64,000 bases of DNA from Hyphomicrobiales bacterium. Its GTDB lineage: Bacteria > Pseudomonadota > Alphaproteobacteria > Rhizobiales > Devosiaceae. Location: contig JAIYDI010000002.1 in the NCBI GenBank assembly GCA_027487555.1, positions 1-64,000 of the forward strand. Direction: 5' to 3'. A program made the translations under genes and the position numbers. The notes under the pieces were generated by a model. That model was not told the origin of the DNA. It did not search any database and saw nothing but the letters and a program-made list of their open reading frames with translations. Below, in pieces: positions 55,140 to 62,675 of the stretch (the first letter of the stretch is position 1; every line of letters starts with the position of its first letter).

Positions 55140-55916
55140 TCATGCCGGCTGGGCGTCGCCCTCGCCGCGCTCGATCACCTCGTGCACGCCGATCTCGCCG
55201 TGCCGCCAATAGCTTGCGGCCTTGACCCAGCGGCGATCGTAGCCGATCTCGTCGACAAGGAGCGTGCGCAGGTCGCGCGCGAGGCTCGCCTCGGCCGCCA
55301 CCCAGGCGTAGACCTCGCCGTCGGGCTTCGGCGCACGGCTCAGATGCGCGGCGATGGTGTCGAGCGACGCGGCCAGCGCCACGGCGTGGAGCCCTGCCCG
55401 CTCCGGCAACGGAATCGGCGCGCCAGGCTCGGTCTGAAGCAGGATGGCGTGAACCGGCACGCCGGGCCGCAATTCCTCGAGACGTCGGCGCAGCGCCGGG
55501 GCCCCTGCCTCGTCGGCGATGAACAGATAGCCGTCGAAGACATCATCGAGGATGAACGAGCCACGCGGCCCACCGATCTGGAGTGTGTCGCCGGGCTTGG
55601 CCGTCAACGCCCAGGCCGTGGCCGGGCCGGCGGGGCGATGAATGGCGAATTCGACGGTAAGTTCCAGCGCCAACGGATCGAAGGCGCGCGGGGTGTAGTC
55701 GCGCATGGCAGGGTTTTCGCCCCCGGTGGGGAAGAACAGCTTGATGTGGTCGTCGAAGCCGAGCGAGGTGAAGCCCTCGAGCTGCGGCGTGCCGAAGGTT
55801 ATGGCGAGATAGCTCTCGGTGAGCCATTCGGTGCGCAGCACGCTCAGCGTGCGGCGCCGGATTTCGTGGCGCACGCGGCGCACGGGGTTGGGACGCGCGG
55901 TGCTCGTGTCGGTCAT
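55140..55916 (-). CDS. Siderophore-interacting protein (FAD/NAD(P)H ferric reductase)
   Basis: Cytoplasmic reductase of 258 aa in the ViuB/SIP family, which releases iron from ferric siderophores. The FAD-binding part shows FDDHIKLFFP, MRDYTPRAFDP and KPGDTLQIGGPRGSF. The NAD(P)H part includes DGYLFIADEAGAPALRRRLE and GEVYAWVAAEASLARDLR. The start at 55916 is preferred because GGAG lies 6 bases upstream. A long palindrome about 61 bases upstream may be an iron-responsive site. Confidence 0.92.
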   Translation of the reverse strand: MTDTSTARPNPVRRVRHEIRRRTLSVLRTEWLTESYLAITFGTPQLEGFTSLGFDDHIKLFFPTGGENPAMRDYTPRAFDPLALELTVEFAIHRPAGPATAWALTAKPGDTLQIGGPRGSFILDDVFDGYLFIADEAGAPALRRRLEELRPGVPVHAILLQTEPGAPIPLPERAGLHAVALAASLDTIAAHLSRAPKPDGEVYAWVAAEASLARDLRTLLVDEIGYDRRWVKAASYWRHGEIGVHEVIERGEGDAQPA

Positions 55917-55976
55917 GAAGTGCTCCATGGAAGGCGGGCCCGCCCAATCTTGGCGCCGGCCCGCGAGATGATAGGC

Positions 55977-56009
55977 TCAAAATCCTGATAATGGTAATCA
56001 GGATTTTGA
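55977..56009. promoter_or_regulatory. 33-bp palindrome, possible iron-responsive operator
   Basis: Perfect 13-bp arms (TCAAAATCCTGAT and ATCAGGATTTTGA) flank a 7-base centre (AATGGTA). The core TGATAATGGTAATCA fits both a Fur-like pattern and the TGA-N9-TCA spacing of RirA sites in rhizobia. It lies 61 bases before the siderophore-interacting gene and 1 base after the stop of the tannase-like gene. No T run follows in either direction, so a terminator is less likely. Confidence 0.6.
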
Positions 56010-56010
56010 A

Positions 56011-57588
56011 TCAAGCGGAATAGCCGGTGATTTTTCCAATCCAGGCGACGAAGGCATCGGGATCTTCGTTGGCGCCGTGACCGGCATCCCAGTACATGGC
56101 AAGATCGACATCGTCGCCGAGCGCGGTGGTCGCGGCAGCGAGATTGGCGATGACAGAGAGCGAGGTATCGCTGTCCTTCGCACCCACCCGCAGCCACCAG
56201 TGCGTCGCGCGGCGCGGGTTCTTCTCGGCGAGATGGTGCATGGGGTTCATCTGCACGAGCTTGGCGGGAATGTCGGCCTCGATTGTCGCATCCGGGTTAC
56301 CGGTAGCGCGACGCAGGCTGAATTCCGTGAAGTGCCGAGCCTCAATGGTGCCGAGGCCGAAGAGGTTGTTCTCGCCTGTCGAGAGGTCGAGGGCGTCGAA
56401 GGCCGGGACGCTCTTTTTCCGCGCCCCGACATGGGAGAGGAAGTCGCTCCAACCGAAGCTCGCCTTGCCGTCCGCATAGGTGATGAATGGGTTGGCGGCG
56501 AGATAGCTGGCGCGATCCGCATCGGACCGGGCAGCGAGGTACGCACCGGCGGAAGGCTGGAGGTAGGCCTGCACCAGATAGTCGCCGTAGTTGCGGGCGG
56601 TCAGCGCGCCGAAGCCGCCGACGCCAGACAGTCCGAGCCCTTCCTGATAGGCCTCGAAACCAGCGGCAAGCGCCGTGGAGATGTTCTTATCGACCTCAGC
56701 GCCCGACGCGAGCAAGTTGGAGCCCCAGTTCCACTCATAGGCCATGTCGGCATGTTCGAGATCGGTGATCGGGCACCAGGCGCCGGCGGCGAAGATGGCA
56801 TCGCTGGCATCGGCGGCGCCGAGGGCGGCGAGTTCGGCCGCGTAGAGCGGGCTGTCGCCCGACGCGCCGAGGAGGCTCGAGAGGGCGCCGCCTGCGCTGG
56901 TGCCCGAGGAGATGATCCAGTCGGTATTGCCGGGGATGCGGCCCTGGTTGGCGCGGACATACCGCACCGCCGCCTTGAGGTCGACGATCGCCGCCGGTGC
57001 AACGCCGTAATATGTGCCGGACGGATCGGTCAGCGTACGGCCGCGCGCGCCGGGCTCGACCACGACATAGCCGGCCGCGAGTGCATATTCGGCATTTGAT
57101 ACCCTCTTGCCGCCCATCAGCATGGCATTGCCGCCCGAGGCGACTTCGGTGCCGCCCGCCGGGGCGCCTTCGGGGGCACCTCCGCCTGCCATGGCGCCGG
57201 GCGGCAACCCGGTCATGCCGCCGCCACCGACGCCTTCGGCCTCGGCAACCGAGGAGGGCATGTAGCCGCCAACGGAATTGGCGAAGAGGATCGGCGCGTT
57301 GCTCGCATCCACGGCCTTGCCGTCGATCTCGACCGGCACGGAAACGTTGAGGCACTGGTAGGCCACATCGACCGGGTTCGCGACATACGGGATGGCCTTG
57401 TAGAAGCGGTACTTCACCAGCTTGTCGCCAGCCCCGGTGGTGATCGTCTTGCTCAACTCGGTGAAGTTCGAAGCATCGAACGCCAACCCGCCCGCTATGG
57501 CGGCGAAGGCTCGCCCGACCAGCCCTGCCCCGGCAAGCACCGCGCCCGAAGCCACACCCATTGCCAATACCCCGCGCCGCGTCATCAT
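56011..57588 (-). CDS. Exported tannase-like alpha/beta hydrolase
   Basis: Protein of 525 aa with a twin-arginine-type signal (MMTRRGVLAMGVASGAVLAG, cut near AFA). The catalytic Ser is in IISSGTSAGGALSS, a likely His is in YWDAGHGANED, and a candidate acid is near CPITDLEHAD. This layout is like subtype B tannases. A Gly- and Pro-rich stretch (residues about 118-155) interrupts the fold. The ATG at 57588 is preferred because GGAG lies upstream. It may hydrolyse plant phenolic esters, which is inference. Confidence 0.82.
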   Translation of the reverse strand: MMTRRGVLAMGVASGAVLAGAGLVGRAFAAIAGGLAFDASNFTELSKTITTGAGDKLVKYRFYKAIPYVANPVDVAYQCLNVSVPVEIDGKAVDASNAPILFANSVGGYMPSSVAEAEGVGGGGMTGLPPGAMAGGGAPEGAPAGGTEVASGGNAMLMGGKRVSNAEYALAAGYVVVEPGARGRTLTDPSGTYYGVAPAAIVDLKAAVRYVRANQGRIPGNTDWIISSGTSAGGALSSLLGASGDSPLYAAELAALGAADASDAIFAAGAWCPITDLEHADMAYEWNWGSNLLASGAEVDKNISTALAAGFEAYQEGLGLSGVGGFGALTARNYGDYLVQAYLQPSAGAYLAARSDADRASYLAANPFITYADGKASFGWSDFLSHVGARKKSVPAFDALDLSTGENNLFGLGTIEARHFTEFSLRRATGNPDATIEADIPAKLVQMNPMHHLAEKNPRRATHWWLRVGAKDSDTSLSVIANLAAATTALGDDVDLAMYWDAGHGANEDPDAFVAWIGKITGYSA

Positions 57589-57815
57589 CGGCTTCATCTC
57601 CATTTCGTGATGGAGGCGTGATAGCCCAGCCCGGGCGGCCGACCCAGTTAACTGCGGTTCATGCAGATTACAGGTTGGCAAGCTTCGGCTGCTGACCAGA
57701 CGAGGTCAGTTCGTCAGGGCGATGGGCACATCGGACCTATGGTCACCGGGTTGTCGGACCACATGCGAAGCGCGGGAACGGGCAAGACATGCTCGACACC
57801 GCGCGCTCTCGCCAC

Positions 57816-59285
57816 TCAGGCGATGCCCCCCAGGCACACGTACTTGATCTCGCAGAATTCCTCGATGCCGTACTTGCTGCCCTCGCGGCCGAGGCCCGAG
57901 GATTTCATGCCGCCGAACGGTGCCTCGGCGGTGGAAATGAGCCCGGTATTGACCCCGACCATGCCGTAATCAAGCGCCTCGGCGACGCGCCAGACGCGGG
58001 CGAGGTTGCCGGCATAGAAATAGGACGCGAGGCCGAATTCGGTATCGTTCGCCATGCGGATGACGTCCGCCTCGTCCTTGAAGCGGAAGAGCGGCGCCAG
58101 TGGCCCAAAGGTCTCTTCGCGCGCCACCAGCATGTCGGACGTGACGCCGGTGAGGATGGTCGGCTCGAAAAATCGTCCGCCCAGGGCGTGGCGGTGGCCA
58201 CCCAGCGCTACCGATGCGCCCTTTGCCACCGCGTCGGCGACATGGCGCTCGACCTTGGCCACGGCGCGTTCATCGATCAGCGGCCCGAGAATCGTGCCCT
58301 GCTCCAGCCCGTTGCCGACCTTGAGTTTGGCGACCGCCGTTGCGAGCTTTTCGGCGAACGCGTCGTAGACCTTGTCCTGCACATAGAGCCGGTTGGCGCA
58401 GACGCAGGTCTGGCCATTGTTGCGATACTTGGCGATGAGCGCGCCTTCGACGGCCGCATCGAGATCGGCATCATCGAACACGATGAAGGGTGCGTTGCCG
58501 CCAAGCTCCAGCCCGAGCTTCTTGATGGTGGGGGCGCATTGCGCCATCAGCTTCGCGCCCACTGCCGTGGAGCCGGTGAAGGTCAGCTTGCGCACCACGG
58601 GGTTGGATGTCATCTCGCCGCCGATGGCGGCGGCATCCTCGCCGGTGATGACGCTGAACAGCCCGCGCGGCAGCCCGGCTTCCTCCGCAAGGATGGCGAT
58701 GGCGATGGCCGAGAACGGCGTCTGTGCCGCGGGCTTCAGTACCATGGCGCAGCCGGCGGCGAGTGCCGGTCCGACCTTGCGGGTGATCATGGCGTTGGGG
58801 AAGTTCCACGGCGTGATGGCGGCGACGACACCCACCGGCTGCTTCATGATCAGGATACGCTTGTCGCGCTGGTGGCCCGGCACGATATCGCCATAGACGC
58901 GCCGCGCCTCCTCGGCGAACCACTCGATGAAGCTCGCGCCATAGGCGATTTCGCCCTTGGCCTCGGGCAGCGGCTTGCCCTGCTCGAGGGTGAGGATCAG
59001 CCCCAGATCATCCTGATGCGCCATCATCAGCTCGTACCAGCGCCGGAGGATCTGGCTGCGGTCCTTGGCGGTGCGGGCCGCCCAGGCCGGCTGCGCCGCT
59101 TCGGCGGCGGCAATGGCGGCGCGGGTTTCGGCGGCTCCGAGATCGGGCACATAGCCGAGCAGTTCACCCGTCGCGGGGTTGCGGACCGCGATGCGCCGCG
59201 TCGGCTCGGGTGTCACCCAATCCGGCCCCACGAGGGCAGCCTCGCGGAACAGGTCGGGACGCTTCAGCGACGGATGGGCGGACAT
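57816..59285 (-). CDS. NAD(P)-dependent aldehyde dehydrogenase (succinate-semialdehyde type)
   Basis: Cytoplasmic enzyme of 489 aa with the ALDH fold. The cofactor motif is VAAITPWNFPNAMITRK and FTGSTAVGAKLMAQ. The catalytic Glu is in LELGGNAPF, and the nucleophile Cys is in NNGQTCVCANR. The sequence pattern is closest to GabD succinate-semialdehyde dehydrogenases. The start at 59285 has GAGG upstream. It is divergent from the GST gene. Confidence 0.9.
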   Translation of the reverse strand: MSAHPSLKRPDLFREAALVGPDWVTPEPTRRIAVRNPATGELLGYVPDLGAAETRAAIAAAEAAQPAWAARTAKDRSQILRRWYELMMAHQDDLGLILTLEQGKPLPEAKGEIAYGASFIEWFAEEARRVYGDIVPGHQRDKRILIMKQPVGVVAAITPWNFPNAMITRKVGPALAAGCAMVLKPAAQTPFSAIAIAILAEEAGLPRGLFSVITGEDAAAIGGEMTSNPVVRKLTFTGSTAVGAKLMAQCAPTIKKLGLELGGNAPFIVFDDADLDAAVEGALIAKYRNNGQTCVCANRLYVQDKVYDAFAEKLATAVAKLKVGNGLEQGTILGPLIDERAVAKVERHVADAVAKGASVALGGHRHALGGRFFEPTILTGVTSDMLVAREETFGPLAPLFRFKDEADVIRMANDTEFGLASYFYAGNLARVWRVAEALDYGMVGVNTGLISTAEAPFGGMKSSGLGREGSKYGIEEFCEIKYVCLGGIA

Positions 59286-59542
59286 GGAGCCTCGGAATGG
59301 CGAGTCGGAAGGGTGCGGGACCTTAGCGCCGGCCTCGGCGAGGGTCGAGACGGACAATGGTTTTGGCCCGCTACATGCCTGGGCCAGCTTCGGCGTCACG
59401 CCGGCCGATCCTCCGGCGTTTCAGCGCGTCGACCCGAGCGTCTCGGCCGCTGTGGAACTGCCCATGTGGGGTGGCTTGAGTTTCATCGGCATTTGCCGAT
59501 ATATGCACTCGGACCTTCGCCAAACCCAAGCGAGACGTGCGC

Positions 59543-60196
59543 ATGACGACACAGAGCCAGCCGATCGACCTCTACTATACCGGCACGCCGAATGGCCGGA
59601 AGATCACCATCATGCTCGAAGAGCTGGGGGTCCCCTACACGCTCCACCCGATCAATATCGGCAAGGGCGACCAGTTCACCCCGGAATTCCTGGCGATCTC
59701 GCCGAACAACAAGATTCCGGCGATCGTCGATCCGGAGGGTCCGGACGGGCAGCCGATCTCGATCTTCGAGTCGGGCGCCATCCTGAAGTATCTCGCCGAA
59801 AAGTTCGGCAAGTTCTATGGCCACTCGGCCTATGAGCGCGTCAAGATCGATGAATGGCTGTTCTGGCAGGTGGGCGGCTTCGGCCCGATGCTCGGCCAGG
59901 CCAACCATTTCGTACGCTTCGCGCCCGAGAAGGTGCCCTATGGCATCAAGCGCTACACCGACGAGGCCAACCGCCTCTATCGCGTGCTCGACACGCAGCT
60001 GGCTGCGCAGGCAGCAAAGGGAAAGCACTATGTGGCGGGCGATGACTTCTCCATCGCCGACATCGCCATTGTCGATTGGTCGCGCGGCGCCGAAGGCCTC
60101 GGCATCGACGTGACTGCCTACCCTGCCTTCACCGCGTGGCGCACCCGCGTCTCGGAACGGCCAGCCACCCAGAAGGCGCTGCAGCTGGTCGTATAG
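59543..60196 (+). CDS. Glutathione S-transferase, YfcG/Ure2p-like
   Basis: Cytoplasmic protein of 217 aa. The N-terminal thioredoxin-like domain shows YTGTPNGRKITIMLEELG and NNKIPAIVDPEG, then the glutathione-binding ESGAILKYLAEKFG. The helical C-terminal half follows. In this subgroup the disulfide-bond reductase activity uses Thr or Asn rather than Tyr. The ATG at 59543 is chosen over a GTG two codons earlier. Confidence 0.92.
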   Translation: MTTQSQPIDLYYTGTPNGRKITIMLEELGVPYTLHPINIGKGDQFTPEFLAISPNNKIPAIVDPEGPDGQPISIFESGAILKYLAEKFGKFYGHSAYERVKIDEWLFWQVGGFGPMLGQANHFVRFAPEKVPYGIKRYTDEANRLYRVLDTQLAAQAAKGKHYVAGDDFSIADIAIVDWSRGAEGLGIDVTAYPAFTAWRTRVSERPATQKALQLVV

Positions 60197-60223
60197 CGCA
60201 AGCAGAAGACACAAGCGGTGGAC

Positions 60224-60244
60224 GCGGCGCCTGAAAGGCGCCGC
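60224..60244. terminator. Hairpin between convergent GST and DUF2147 genes
   Basis: A perfect 8-bp stem (GCGGCGCC and GGCGCCGC) with a 5-base loop lies in the 90-base space between two convergent stop codons. It has no clear T run, so termination is likely but unproven. Confidence 0.5.
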
Positions 60245-60286
60245 TCAAGCAGCGGCGAGCGGCCGTGGTGGCCATTGTGTGCAAGC

Positions 60287-60826
60287 CTACTGCGCCGGCA
60301 GTTCCGCTTCCTGGGGAGGCGCCGGCGCCCGCTGCCAGAGCTGATCCTGGCACAGCACATAAAGAACACAACCCTTGAGGCGGATCTCGCCGGTAGCCAG
60401 CGCCTCTACCGAGCCCTGATAGATATTGCCGTCCTCGGGATTGTAGATCTCGCCCTCGAAAAGGGCTGGCTGGTCCGTTGGCCGCAGCGTCAGGATAGTC
60501 AGGCCGAGGATCGGGCGGCTACGGAGCGCCGGGTCCTTGTTGTTGACATCGGTAAAGCTCAATGGATCGACGGCATCAAGGCCAGCGCCATATTGCGCCT
60601 TGTAGCGCTCAGGCAGCACGATCTTGCTGATCGTGCCGCAGAGCCCTTCCGCGCAAGGGGCGATGGTCATTTCGCTCAGTTCCGCCGTGAGCCAAACGCC
60701 TTCGACCGGCGACGGCGGCACGGCAGGAAGCAAGTCCTCGGCGTGTGCAGCTGCTGGCCCAAGCAGCGCGAACAGGCCGGCGAACAGCGCGACGTGCAGT
60801 CCAGGCACAGCTGCAAACCGAGGCAT
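60287..60826 (-). CDS. Exported DUF2147 protein
   Basis: Protein of 179 aa with a signal peptide (HVALFAGLFALLGPAAAHAE). The family pattern is VEGVWLTAELSEMTIAPCAE, GLCGTISKIVLPE, and the C-terminal GSVEALATGEIRLKGCVLYV. A lipocalin-like beta barrel is probable. DUF2147 proteins are often found in envelopes, but their function is unknown. An AGGAG site precedes the start at 60826. Confidence 0.86.
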   Translation of the reverse strand: MPRFAAVPGLHVALFAGLFALLGPAAAHAEDLLPAVPPSPVEGVWLTAELSEMTIAPCAEGLCGTISKIVLPERYKAQYGAGLDAVDPLSFTDVNNKDPALRSRPILGLTILTLRPTDQPALFEGEIYNPEDGNIYQGSVEALATGEIRLKGCVLYVLCQDQLWQRAPAPPQEAELPAQ

Positions 60827-61147
60827 CAAACGTCTCCTATAGCCGCCGGCGCGCAAGGTGCCGTGCGGCGGGGCCGCCGCCCTCTCTCGGTGGCGATGCC
60901 GATCATCATGCGTCCTTCCCGGCCGCTTCCGGGGGAATCGCCCGTCGCCGGGAGACGGCATAGACCGGCAAATCGTGGTTGCTCTATGGCCGGCCGTCCA
61001 GCGCTCCCGGAGGCGTCCGCGCTACCAGGAGATGGCGATGGCCCCGTTCGACGGGAAGCCCCCGCCCCGGGTTTCGCGGCAGAAAGCGGCGCTCGGGCAA
61101 CAGGCCCAACGGGCTGTTCATCCGCGGTCCCGGACGCAACAAATAAG
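60827..61147. other. Non-coding stretch upstream of tRNA-Ser
   Basis: About 320 bases of GC-rich DNA with no recognisable gene. Open frames here are long only because of the GC content and lack family features. Confidence 0.45.
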
Positions 61148-61176
61148 TTGCACCAAAGCCCATTCGCCCCTATCAG
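61148..61176 (+). promoter_or_regulatory. Candidate promoter of tRNA-Ser
   Basis: TTGCAC (61148-61153) and TATCAG (61171-61176) are 17 bases apart. The first tRNA base is at 61187, about 11 bases past the -10 element. Confidence 0.55.
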
Positions 61177-61186
61177 GACGCTCGAC

Positions 61187-61277
61187 GGAGAGGTGGCCGA
61201 GTGGCCGAAGGCACGCCCCTGCTAAGGGCGCAGACCTCAAAAGGGTCTCGTGGGTTCGAATCCCATCCTCTCCGCCA
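61187..61277 (+). tRNA. tRNA-Ser (anticodon GCU)
   Basis: A class II tRNA of 91 bases including the encoded CCA end. The acceptor arms are GGAGAGG and CCTCTCC. The anticodon stem CGCCC/GGGCG holds the loop CTGCTAA, with anticodon GCT at 61221-61223, which reads AGC and AGU codons. A long variable arm follows, as in tRNA-Ser, and the T arm reads GTGGGTTCGAATCCCAT. It is a likely insertion site for the region to its right. Confidence 0.97.
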
Positions 61278-61837
61278 GTTCCCACAATTTTCACGTCAAA
61301 TAACAATGATTTAGTGGAGTTGAGCCTTTGGCTCTACCACAATTTGTCCCACAGCGGTCGCTCCCTTGTTTAGCGACCATGGACTTCTCAGCTACCAGCA
61401 AGACCCAGCATTGGTTCCCTTTCGCATTCCAAAGACCGACGTCGTGAACGATCGATCAAGAGTTGCAGGTGATTCCCGTCCGATGAAATGCTTGAGTCTG
61501 GCCCGATTGCACACCATAGACACCGACAAGCAGATACCGGAAAAACCCAGCGCAATTAGGTCCGATCCTCCGTGTCCAGACACCTATGGACAAGGGAGCG
61601 TTACACCTTCGGGTCGATGGGTACCTACTCAGTTTGGCACGAGACGTCCTCATGGCACCAGAGGAGCGCTCTATGTCAAGTAAGCCGGTATCTCGGCAAG
61701 AACATCGTGCCCCATTTGGTGGCGGAATCGTCTTGGCCAGGCGCCTGCAGCATACAGAATCACCGACACAGGCTCAGTGAGCGCCGCGACACGAAGAACG
61801 ACTGATACACGTCGTTCTCTGTGAAGGTTGTAAAACT
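61278..61837. other. Non-coding region at the start of a putative island
   Basis: About 560 bases with several short open frames on both strands but nothing I recognise. DNA here is less GC-rich than the chromosome to the left. An integrase would be expected near a tRNA, and none is evident in this part. Confidence 0.45.
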
Positions 61838-61960
61838 ATGATCAGACCAAACATAGAAGCACTGTTTATCAATGTCTTTTCTGCAGTATTTGCTGTTTAT
61901 ACAATTGATGGATTCGCACAGAGCAACCTACCCCCACGCCCAATTGATCCAGACCATTAG
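61838..61960 (+). CDS. Possible 40-residue peptide
   Basis: An ATG at 61838 with GAAGG about 11 bases upstream opens a 40-codon frame. The peptide starts MIRPNIEALFINVFSAVFAV, with a hydrophobic segment, and ends in a polar Pro-rich tail (NLPPRPIDPDH). A short secreted or membrane peptide is possible. It could also be chance. Confidence 0.2.
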   Translation: MIRPNIEALFINVFSAVFAVYTIDGFAQSNLPPRPIDPDH

Positions 61961-61970
61961 CATGACAATT

Positions 61971-62520
61971 TAACCTGCCCCCCCCACAATTTGGACCATT
62001 CTGATCTGGAATTTTCCACTTATGATCCCCTGGCCGGGAACAGTATAGTTCCATGAAGACCTCGGAGTTCACTGAAGGCCAGATCGCCTTTGTGTTGAAG
62101 CAGGCCGAGAATGTCGTCACTGCCCTCGACAAGGCTTGCTCGCAGATCGGCTTTCCCCGGACCATCAGGGTAGACAATGGTAGCGAGTTCGTCTCACGCG
62201 ACCTCGACCTGTGGGCCTATGCCAAGGGCGTCACGCTTGACCTCTTCCGGGCCGGCAAGCCCACGGACAATGCCTTCATCGAGTCCTTCAACGGCAAGTT
62301 CCGGGCCGAGTGCCTCAACGCCCATTGGTTCCTCAGCCTTGACGATGCCAGGGCGAAGATTGCGGAATGGCGCAGGGACCACAACGAGGTCCGCCCCCAC
62401 AGCGCCATCGGGAACAAGCCCCCGATATCGCTAATGAACGCCCCGGGGCCATACGGCCACCCCTGAGCGTCAACGCCCGGAAAGTCCCCAGCCGGATGGT
62501 CCAAAATCGGGGGCAGGTCA
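61971..62520 (+). mobile_element. Deletion derivative of an IS3-family (IS407-group-like) element
   Basis: Imperfect terminal inverted repeats bound a 550-base element. The left end reads TAACCTGCCCCC, and the right end, read in reverse, TGACCTGCCCCCGA; both continue to TTTGGACCAT. A complete element of this kind is about 1.2-1.4 kb, so most of the interior is gone. No 4-base target duplication is visible (AATT on the left, AGTG on the right). Confidence 0.75.
62053..62466 (+). pseudogene. Fused remnant of IS3-family transposase (orfA start joined to orfB end)
   Basis: The frame of 137 codons begins with the start of OrfA (MKTSEFTEGQIAFVLKQAEN). It then jumps to the end of the DDE integrase part of OrfB, with IRVDNGSEFVSRDLDLWAY, GKPTDNAFIESFNGKFRAEC and NEVRPHSAIGNKPP. 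The catalytic Asp of VDNGSEF and a later Glu are kept, but the helix-turn-helix and first Asp region are missing, so it cannot be an active transposase. An internal deletion created the fusion. Confidence 0.85.
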
Positions 62521-62675
62521 AGTGGGGCCAGAGCCTACCTCAAACTGGATTAGCTGCAGGGGGCAACCTGAAACGGAGTGGCCGCTCTATACCCCAAATC
62601 GGTAGAGACGACGGACTTTCGAGTATCGACGTTCGGCGACCCTTGCCTTGGGTTGCCGCGCTAACATCCCACAGA

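Noticed and set aside
55977..56009. Palindrome as a plain terminator of the tannase-like gene
   Set aside because: The stem is long, but no T run follows on either strand, and the core fits an operator better.
57789..59546. A 585-codon plus-strand frame
   Set aside because: It is antisense to the aldehyde dehydrogenase, whose motifs are complete.
61366..61683. Open frame of 105 codons after tRNA-Ser as an integrase remnant
   Set aside because: It lacks the tyrosine recombinase motifs, and the peptide resembles nothing I recognise.
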